NCBI GenBank assembly: GCA_001604585.1
Contig: LVBW01000037.1
Location: 514 to 64,513 of the forward strand
Length of the DNA: 64,000 bases
Reading direction: 5' to 3'
Source: Puniceicoccales bacterium Verruco_02
GTDB taxonomy: Bacteria; Verrucomicrobiota; Verrucomicrobiia; Opitutales; Oceanipulchritudinaceae
Part shown: positions 29,110 to 35,723 of the stretch, piece after piece
How the letters are laid out: every line of letters starts with the position of its first letter
How positions within the stretch are numbered: position 1 is the first letter of the stretch
Translations under genes and position numbers: made by a program
Notes under the pieces: generated by a model
Seen by the model: only the letters and a program-made list of their open reading frames with translations
Told to the model about the DNA's origin: nothing
The model's database searches: none

Positions 29110-30705
29110 ATGTCCAGCGTGAAACTCAGTTCCATGAACTGGGACACCATACTGAAGTACAACCTGTCCAACGCCTTCGCCATCCCGAAGTCGGAAGTGG
29201 ATGACAACTCTGCGTACAAATACAAGAGCGTTTCGACCAAGACTTACGGGCAGAGTCTGGCTCTTCTCAACGGCATGAACGAGAAGCTGGGGATTCTCAA
29301 GACCAACCTCCAGCTCATGCAGAACTACGCCCTGAAGGGCTTGAAGGCCACCGTGCTCGATAGCAAGGCCCGTTCGGAGGCCTATGCGCAGCTTCGTTCG
29401 TTGAGCGCGGGTATCGACACCATCGTGCGCGATTACAAGCTGGAGAACATCCCCCTTTTCAACGGGCGCCAGTTCAATCTTTCTTACGGAAGCGGCTCGG
29501 TGAAGGTGAATCTGGACAATCTTTCCTCCAGCGGAGAGAACGGGCTTGGCCTTGCCAGTTCGCCGGAGGGAGCCTTTGCAAGCATCAGCTACGATTATCT
29601 GGCCCTGATGAAAAATTCGGCAACCGACATTGCCGGACTGGACATTAGCGATGCGAAGTCGATTTCCGTCAAGAGCGACGCCTACCCCTACTCCGGTGAA
29701 CTTAAGGACGGCAACTACTGGGTGAAGGTAACATACATGGGGACGCAGTCCACCGTGGAGATACAGAATCTGGACGGCACGACCATCCAGAAAGTGGAGG
29801 GCGTGGACTTTACCGGCACCGGGCAGGTGAGCGTCAAAACGAACGTTGGCGTGGAGCTTTCCTTCGAGAAGACACAGTTCCAGACCGCCCTTGGCGGCGA
29901 CAAGCACGACTGGGAGGTGTTCGGCGCACAGTCCCTGTACGCAAACCTGCGTTACGAGCGCAACGTGCAGCATGTGCTCGACGATGGTAGCGGCAAGACC
30001 CTGACCGAAGAAAGCAGCGTGAGTGTCGCCCGGGGCAGCACCCTTATCGGCAGCAGCGGAAACTTGAAGGTCGGCGCCAGCACATCGCCCGTTTACGACG
30101 GTGTGACGACGATGGACACCGGGCAGTACGACTTGAAGATCAAGTACGATGGGGCCAAGTCCTCGCTCTGGCTCTACGACAAGAGCGGCAAGCTCATTTC
30201 CACCAAGCGCGGCGTGGACCTTACCGGTGAGGACAAGTTCAGCGTGGACATGGGGACGGGCGTCACAATATCGCTGGACCCGAACAACTTCGATTCGTCC
30301 AAGCGAGACTACCACGTGTACCTCAACTACACTGCCGCAGACAAGGCCAGCGAAGAGCTGGACTACAATGCATACTACGAGCGCATAGTTGCGGCCATCG
30401 CCACCATTCAGGAACAGATAGACGTCGTTGCACAGGCAAAGGAGGAGCTGGAGAGCCGCTACTCCATCATTCAGAATGCTTTCAAGCTGGCCAACAATGG
30501 CGGAGGCACCAGTTCGGTCTTGTCCAGCCTCATTGGTGGTTCCTCGCTGGATGCTTCAAGCCTTTTCTCCACTGTCAACAACACCAGCAGCAGCTCAGGC
30601 GGATCCGTCCTGCTTAGTTCGGGCAACATTCTCGGTGCCTTGCAAAGCTCGGTCGAGTCGATGTCCGACATAGATCCGGCTGTGCTTGCTCGCTACTACC
30701 GATGA
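29110..30705 (+). CDS. Divergent flagellin-like secreted filament protein
   Basis: A 531-residue protein whose ends resemble flagellin. Residues about 45-120 (LNGMNEKLGILKTNLQLMQ; RSEAYAQLRSLSAGIDTIV; NIPLFNG) match the D1 heptad region, and residues about 416-462 (YERIVAAIATIQEQIDVV; ELESRYSIIQNAF) match the C-terminal D1 helix. Between them lie two related segments of about 80-90 residues, from about 198 (KDGNYWVKVTYMG) and about 335 (DTGQYDLKIKYDG), each with a GVDxTG...GV.S core, probably D2/D3-like domains. The usual N-terminal LSSGLRINSAKDDAAG motif is absent and a Ser-rich tail of about 70 residues is added. A sigma-28-like promoter and a FliS-like gene support the call. FlgL-like protein is an alternative. 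Confidence 0.7.
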   Translation: MSSVKLSSMNWDTILKYNLSNAFAIPKSEVDDNSAYKYKSVSTKTYGQSLALLNGMNEKLGILKTNLQLMQNYALKGLKATVLDSKARSEAYAQLRSLSAGIDTIVRDYKLENIPLFNGRQFNLSYGSGSVKVNLDNLSSSGENGLGLASSPEGAFASISYDYLALMKNSATDIAGLDISDAKSISVKSDAYPYSGELKDGNYWVKVTYMGTQSTVEIQNLDGTTIQKVEGVDFTGTGQVSVKTNVGVELSFEKTQFQTALGGDKHDWEVFGAQSLYANLRYERNVQHVLDDGSGKTLTEESSVSVARGSTLIGSSGNLKVGASTSPVYDGVTTMDTGQYDLKIKYDGAKSSLWLYDKSGKLISTKRGVDLTGEDKFSVDMGTGVTISLDPNNFDSSKRDYHVYLNYTAADKASEELDYNAYYERIVAAIATIQEQIDVVAQAKEELESRYSIIQNAFKLANNGGGTSSVLSSLIGGSSLDASSLFSTVNNTSSSSGGSVLLSSGNILGALQSSVESMSDIDPAVLARYYR

Positions 30706-31124
30706 GCCGGGCAGATTCAGGCAGGGCAGCGAGGGCATACGGGCAGCACAAGACCGATGGCATGTCCACCTTGGAGAAGATTCGCTTCACGATGAACTGT
30801 GCCGTGCGCGCGGCTCGCGAAAAGGATGCCAACGGCCTGCATCTGGCTCTGGCTGTGCTGAAGGCCGGCCTCAACTTCGAGAATCAGCCGCAGATTGCCT
30901 TGGGCTTTCTGCAACTATACAAGAGCTGCGAAATCGAACTGGAGGAGAGGGGGGACTTCGATGCCGTTTTGCGCATACTCCTGCCATTGCAAAGGGCCTG
31001 GCTGATGGCCGAGCCTAGGCAGGCAATTAGCATCCGCCCGGCTCCAGAGGGCGAAGTCCCGGCGCAAGGTGCAAGAGTGGAGATAATGGACAGTCCGCCG
31101 GACTGGGCCAAGGACATGGAGTGA
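30702..31124 (+). CDS. fliS: FliS-like flagellin export chaperone
   Basis: A 140-residue helical protein that follows the FliS pattern: an AY near the N-terminus (RAYGQHKTDGMSTLEKIRF), a four-helix layout with AVRAAREKDANGLHLALAVL, a LNFENQPQIALGFLQLYKSC middle (compare the LD.E.G.EIA.NL..LY pattern of FliS), and the ILLPLQRAW end matching the L..LR.AW hallmark. FliS binds the flagellin C-terminus before export. Its ATG overlaps the stop of the flagellin-like gene as ATGA, so the two are translationally coupled. The C-terminal 35 residues are an acidic, proline-containing extension. Confidence 0.72.
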   Translation: MSRADSGRAARAYGQHKTDGMSTLEKIRFTMNCAVRAAREKDANGLHLALAVLKAGLNFENQPQIALGFLQLYKSCEIELEERGDFDAVLRILLPLQRAWLMAEPRQAISIRPAPEGEVPAQGARVEIMDSPPDWAKDME

Positions 31125-31211
31125 CGCCGTATCACGGGAACTCATCCTGTGCCGCAATCGTCCTGATTGCCGTGCCTGCACCCCGCGCGTAAACTGTCAC
31201 GAGCGGCCCGT

Positions 31212-32507
31212 TTAGATGGCTTTGGCCTCGTTGCGGGGCCTGGTCTTCAGCTCGTCGTATTTTTTCAGCTTCCTGCGCATCCAGTCTAGGGCCACGATGA
31301 CAGCCCTTTCGCGCACGTTCTGGCGTGTGCCGCTGAGGAACACCTTGCGCGACCATACCCCGTCGGGCGAGGCATAGCCGATGTACACGGTGCCCGTGGG
31401 CGCCGTGTCGGGGCCGCCGTTGTCCGGGCCGGCGTAGCCTGTGATGGACAGGGCATAGTCGCAGTCGAGCCTTTCCTGTGCGCCCACGGCCATAGCGACG
31501 GCTGTTTCGGAGCTTACAGCGCCGTGCTGCTCCAGTATCTCTGCTGGCAGGTCCAGTAGCTCCATTTTCACATCGTTGTTGTAGCAGACTATGCCGCCGC
31601 GAAAGACCTTGGAAGCTCCGGGAATATCGGCAAATGCGCTGCTGAGCAGCCCTCCGGTGCAGGATTCCGCCACGCACAGGCTGCGTTCCTCGCTGCGGAG
31701 CTGGGCCACGATCCGTTCGGCAAGGCTTACGTCGCCATAGCCCACAAAGTCCGCCCCCAGGAGTTCGCGGCAGGAGTCGCCCAGAGTCTCTATCTCCTTC
31801 CAGCTCATGGAATCATCCGCAGCGCCTATGCGAATGTCCACAACGCCCAGATGGCAGCTGTAGCCCACCTTCACGCGCTGGCCGTAAGGGTCGAACAGTG
31901 GCGCCAGCATCGGCCCCAGTTCGGACTCTGGCAGGCCGCAGGTGCGGATTTGGAGGTAGGCCTCGTTTATAAGGGCTATGTCGCGCGCTTCGAGGCGGGG
32001 CAGCACCTCTTCCATGAACATGGGGCGCATTTCCATGCCAGGGCCGGGCAGCATGATGAGTATCTTGCCGTCCTTTTCGAGCCAGACTCCGGGGGCTGTG
32101 CCGTTGCGGTTTGGCAGGATCTCCGCGCCTGTCGGGATGCAGGCCTGCCTAAGGTGCACGGGGCCGGCCTTGCGCCCTATCGAAGAAAGCCTTTTACGTA
32201 TCTCTTCTGCGGCAAGCTCATCCATCACCAGTTCCAAGCCCAAGGCGGCGGCGATGGTCTCGCGCGTGAGGTCGTCGGCTGTCGGCCCCAGCCCGCCGGT
32301 CGTTATGACGATGTCGGCCCTTTGCCAGGTTTCCAGAAAGTAGTTGCGGATGTCCTCGGCGTTGTCGCGAATTTCCTGATCGCGGGCGATTGCCAGGCCC
32401 TTGCGCGCCAGTTCCCTGCCCATGTAGGATAAATGGGCATTGTCGCGAAGACCTAATAGCAGCTCATCCCCGAGGCTGATAATTTCGAGTCGCTTCCTTA
32501 CGGGCAT
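31212..32507 (-). CDS. cinA: CinA family protein (NMN amidohydrolase / ADP-ribose pyrophosphatase domains)
   Basis: A 431-residue two-domain CinA. The N-terminal molybdopterin-binding-like domain (LEIISLGDELLLGLRDNAHLSYMG; ITTGGLGPTADDLTRETIAAALG; LPGPGMEM) is the COG1058 pyrophosphatase. The C-terminal domain (SLCVAESCTGGLLSSAFADIPGASKVFRGG; ALSITGYAGPDNGG) is the NMN deamidase, which recycles NMN in the pyridine nucleotide cycle. ATG 32507 is chosen over the ORF start because MPVRKRLEIISLG is the usual opening. It is divergent from uvrC, with only 59 bases between. Confidence 0.93.
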   Translation of the reverse strand: MPVRKRLEIISLGDELLLGLRDNAHLSYMGRELARKGLAIARDQEIRDNAEDIRNYFLETWQRADIVITTGGLGPTADDLTRETIAAALGLELVMDELAAEEIRKRLSSIGRKAGPVHLRQACIPTGAEILPNRNGTAPGVWLEKDGKILIMLPGPGMEMRPMFMEEVLPRLEARDIALINEAYLQIRTCGLPESELGPMLAPLFDPYGQRVKVGYSCHLGVVDIRIGAADDSMSWKEIETLGDSCRELLGADFVGYGDVSLAERIVAQLRSEERSLCVAESCTGGLLSSAFADIPGASKVFRGGIVCYNNDVKMELLDLPAEILEQHGAVSSETAVAMAVGAQERLDCDYALSITGYAGPDNGGPDTAPTGTVYIGYASPDGVWSRKVFLSGTRQNVRERAVIVALDWMRRKLKKYDELKTRPRNEAKAI

Positions 32508-32566
32508 GGTAGTGAAATGTCTATCGGTATGGTGGGAGTTACACAACTATACCCCTCAAAATGTAA

Positions 32567-34039
32567 ATGCCAAACAGAGACGCCAGTTCATTGAAAGAAA
32601 AACTGCGGCATCTGCCTGATGGGGCGGGTGTTTACCTCATGAAGGACCGCCTTGGGGCGATACTGTACGTCGGCAAGGCGCGCAACCTCAAGCGCAGGGT
32701 GAGCACATACTTCCAGCCATCGCGCAAGGAGAAGCTGCAACAGCCGAAGGTGGCCGCGATGCTGGATTTGATTTACGATTTCGAGATAATCGAGGTGCGC
32801 AGCGAGGCCGAGGCTCTGCTCCTTGAAAGCCGCCTCATAAAGCATTGGAAGCCAAAGTACAACACCGAGCTTACAGACGACAAGCGTTACCCCATGGTGA
32901 GGGTGGACTTGGAAAGCCCCCTGCCACGCTTCCGGGTGACGCGGCTGAAGACTTCCGAGCGCAGTCGCTACTTCGGCCCCTTTGTCTTCGCCAGCCAGAT
33001 GCGGCAGACTTTGCTCAACATGCGCAAACAGTTTGGCATACTGTTGGCCGATGCCTCCCCCACCCTGTTGCCCGACGGGCGCTGGATGCTCTACGACGAC
33101 ATACGTTCGGAGCTTTTCGGCGGTATGGGCAACATCGTCAGCGCCGACGAGTACCGGGCGAGGGTCGAGGACGCAATGGCGTTCCTGGACGGGCGTAGCC
33201 GCGAGTGGATGGAGGATGTGAAGAAGGATATGGCTGAGGCCGCAGCAAGGCGCGACTACGAGCAGGCAGCTCAGTTGCGGGATTTGGCCAAGGCGATGGA
33301 GAACACCCTTTCGCCGACGCGCAAGTTCGCCGTCATTCCCTCCCGCCCTGCCGACGATGCCGTGATGGCGGAGCTGGGGCAGGTGCTGGGTATGAAGGCG
33401 CCGCCAAGGCACATGGAGTGTTTCGACATTTCGCACATAAGCGGTAGCTTCTGCGTGGCAAGCATGGTGCACTTCAGTAACGGCGTGCCGGACAAGGCCA
33501 ACTACCGGCGCTTTCGCATAAAGAGCTTCACGGGCAACGACGACTTCCGCGCGATGGAGGAGGTCGTGGGGCGGCGCTACAAGAGGCTGCACGAGGAGGG
33601 GCGCGCCTATCCGGATCTATTGGTTATCGACGGCGGACTTGGGCAGATAGCCTCGGCGTTGCGTTCTTTCCTCGAACAGGGGCTGGAGCCGCCCTTCATG
33701 ATCGGCTTAGCCAAGAAGCATGAGCGGGTGTTCTTTGCCGACGGGCGAGAGCCTTTGGACCTCCCTGTGGACAGCGAGGCGAGGAAGCTGCTCCAGCGTC
33801 TGCGAGACGAGGCCCACCGCTTTGCCAACGCCTTCAACGCAGAGCTGCGCAGCAAACGAATCCGCGAGAGTGTGCTGGACGATTTCCCCGGGATGGGGCC
33901 GGTGCGGCGCAAGGCGCTTTTTGCGCATTTCCGCAGTCTTGAGCGCATGAAGGAGGCCAGCGTGGATGAGCTGGCCGCCGTGGATGGCATTGGGCCGAAA
34001 ATGGCTGCGGACTTGTACGAGTTCCTGCGTGAGTGCTGA
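32567..34039 (+). CDS. uvrC: Excinuclease ABC subunit C, short form
   Basis: A 490-residue UvrC, the nuclease that cuts on both sides of a lesion. The GIY-YIG domain (GVYLMKDRLGAILYVGKARNLKRRV), UVR motif (RRDYEQAAQLRDLAKAM), RNase H-like domain (ECFDISHISGS; LLVIDGGLGQ; DEAHRFAN) and C-terminal tandem HhH (DFPGMGPVRRKALFAHF; VDGIGPKMAADLYEFL) are all present. Typical UvrC has about 600 residues; here the region between the UVR motif and the RNase H domain is shortened by roughly 100. All catalytic segments remain. The gene starts without a Shine-Dalgarno sequence. Confidence 0.95.
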   Translation: MPNRDASSLKEKLRHLPDGAGVYLMKDRLGAILYVGKARNLKRRVSTYFQPSRKEKLQQPKVAAMLDLIYDFEIIEVRSEAEALLLESRLIKHWKPKYNTELTDDKRYPMVRVDLESPLPRFRVTRLKTSERSRYFGPFVFASQMRQTLLNMRKQFGILLADASPTLLPDGRWMLYDDIRSELFGGMGNIVSADEYRARVEDAMAFLDGRSREWMEDVKKDMAEAAARRDYEQAAQLRDLAKAMENTLSPTRKFAVIPSRPADDAVMAELGQVLGMKAPPRHMECFDISHISGSFCVASMVHFSNGVPDKANYRRFRIKSFTGNDDFRAMEEVVGRRYKRLHEEGRAYPDLLVIDGGLGQIASALRSFLEQGLEPPFMIGLAKKHERVFFADGREPLDLPVDSEARKLLQRLRDEAHRFANAFNAELRSKRIRESVLDDFPGMGPVRRKALFAHFRSLERMKEASVDELAAVDGIGPKMAADLYEFLREC

Positions 34040-34358
34040 CACGGTTTCGATCGGATTACTCCCACTTTTCGCAGCAATGGTGGTAACTCACAGTTGCCGA
34101 CAAGTTATTCACATATTGTTCCACGTGGAAACATGCGGCTTGCTGGGGCTTGTCTTGGGCTTGGGCCAAAGTTATCAACAATGCATCGAATCGCATGTAT
34201 AATATTCCGTGATATGATAAGATACATGATGATGAATCGCGTATAATGTAATAAGTGACGTGTCCGTCGTGTATCTTCCGCGCATATTTACACCATGCCT
34301 TGGCAGATTGTTTATTGCTGATTGCGTGCCGGGCGGGCTGTGCGTCTAATAATCGCTC
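34040..34358. other. AT-rich intergenic region with DnaA-box-like words (possible oriC)
   Basis: The gap between uvrC and mnmE holds TTATTCACA at 34105-34113, a match to the DnaA box TTATNCACA, and TTATCAACA at 34172-34180, one mismatch from TTATCCACA. A parS-like palindrome lies just after the first. An AT-rich stretch follows (aatattccgtgatatgataagatac to gtataatgtaataag, about 34200-34255). mnmE/mnmG flank oriC in many bacteria. Only two boxes are seen, so origin function is speculative. Confidence 0.35.
34117..34133. promoter_or_regulatory. parS-like site, imperfect
   Basis: TGTTCCACGTGGAAACA, which contains the 12-bp palindrome TTCCACGTGGAA and differs from the perfect palindromes in mnmG by one extra A. 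ParB binds such sites to load chromosome-segregation and SMC complexes near the origin. Confidence 0.6.
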
Positions 34359-35723
34359 ATGTACTTCGATGGAGACAGTATTGCGGCACCCGCCACCCCG
34401 GCCGCCGAGAGCGCACTGGCAATTATCCGTGTCAGTGGGCCTCTCTGTAAGGAGCTTTCGGCAGTGTTTTCGGGCAAGATGTCCATCGAGCCGCGAAAAG
34501 CCTTCTACGGGGCTTACAGGAGTCTTGACGGAGTCCTGCAAGACTGTTGCGTCTTTATCCCCTACCCCCAGGGTTCGTCATACACGGGCGAGTCCATGCT
34601 GGAAATCTGCTGCCACGGCAATCCCATTATCGTCAGGTCGATTCTCGATGACCTCTTTCGCAGGGGCTGCCGGGCCGCAGAGCCGGGCGAGTTCACCCGC
34701 CGCGCCTTTCTCAACGGACGTATGGACCTGACTCAGGCCGAGGCCGTGCAGGATCTGATAGCCGCACGCAGCCGTGCCTCGATTGACGCAGCCCAGCGGC
34801 AGCTGGATGGTTCGGTGGGTCGCGCAGTGAATTCGCTTCTAGAACGCCTTCTCAATGTCATTGCGTACGCCGAGGCCTACATCGACTTCCCCGAGGAGGA
34901 TCTTCCGCCGGAGGACAAGGACGGGCCGATTGCGCAACTGGTTTCCTTGCAGTCGGATGCGAAACGCCTGATGGCGACGGCCCCCTACTCTGCCCTATTG
35001 CGCGAAGGGGCACGAACGGTAATCGCTGGTCTTCCCAACGCGGGAAAGAGCAGCCTGTTGAACGCTCTCTTGGGGGAAGAAAGGGCCATTGTGAGCGCCG
35101 AGCCGGGCACGACGCGAGACTACATAGAGGAGCGCCTGATAGTGGGGCGGCACCTCTTGCGCATCGTGGACACGGCGGGTCTGCGCGAAGGCGGAGGCGA
35201 AATCGAGGACAAGGGTATCGAAAAGAGCCGCCAGCTAATAGCCCATGCCGACATCGTCATACTGGTCATTGATGGCACCGCCCCCCCACCCTGCCAGGAA
35301 CTGCCTGTCTCCTTGCGCGAGCTGTCCGCCCGCGGCCTTGTGATAGTTGCCATCAATAAGTGCGACCTGCCGCAGGAGAAACCATTTGACGAGCTACTTC
35401 CCGGTGCAAGGCTCATTAGGCTAAGCGCCATTACAGGTGAGGGACTTCCGGAACTGCGCGATGCTGTATGCGATATCATCGACAGCCGCTACAAGGCGCC
35501 GGGACAAGACGACGTGCTGGTATGCGCGCGCCATGCCGAGGCGCTTGCCAACATGAGCGATAGCATCGCGCAGGCGCTCGACAAGATGCGCCGAGGCGAG
35601 GCCGCCGAGCTTGCCGCCAGCGACCTGCGAGACGCCCTCGGCTCGCTTGAGCAGATAGTGGGACGCGTTGACAGCGAACGGGTACTGGATCTGGTATTTT
35701 CCAAATTCTGCATAGGCAAATGA
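34359..35723 (+). CDS. mnmE: tRNA modification GTPase MnmE
   Basis: A 454-residue MnmE (TrmE) that, with MnmG, places the 5-carboxymethylaminomethyl group on wobble U34. The N-terminal folate-binding domain (DSIAAPATPAAESALAIIRVSG; YTGESMLEICCHGNP; EPGEFTRRAFLNGRMDLTQAEAV), G domain (GLPNAGKSSLLNAL, DTAGLRE, NKCD) and the C-terminal CIGK cysteine motif are all present. The ATG at 34359 gives the normal N-terminus. The stop overlaps the mnmG start as ATGA. Confidence 0.97.
   Translation: MYFDGDSIAAPATPAAESALAIIRVSGPLCKELSAVFSGKMSIEPRKAFYGAYRSLDGVLQDCCVFIPYPQGSSYTGESMLEICCHGNPIIVRSILDDLFRRGCRAAEPGEFTRRAFLNGRMDLTQAEAVQDLIAARSRASIDAAQRQLDGSVGRAVNSLLERLLNVIAYAEAYIDFPEEDLPPEDKDGPIAQLVSLQSDAKRLMATAPYSALLREGARTVIAGLPNAGKSSLLNALLGEERAIVSAEPGTTRDYIEERLIVGRHLLRIVDTAGLREGGGEIEDKGIEKSRQLIAHADIVILVIDGTAPPPCQELPVSLRELSARGLVIVAINKCDLPQEKPFDELLPGARLIRLSAITGEGLPELRDAVCDIIDSRYKAPGQDDVLVCARHAEALANMSDSIAQALDKMRRGEAAELAASDLRDALGSLEQIVGRVDSERVLDLVFSKFCIGK

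Noticed and set aside
29080-30315. 411-residue ORF on the minus strand
   Set aside because: It is antisense to the flagellin-like gene, arises from high GC, and has no family motif.
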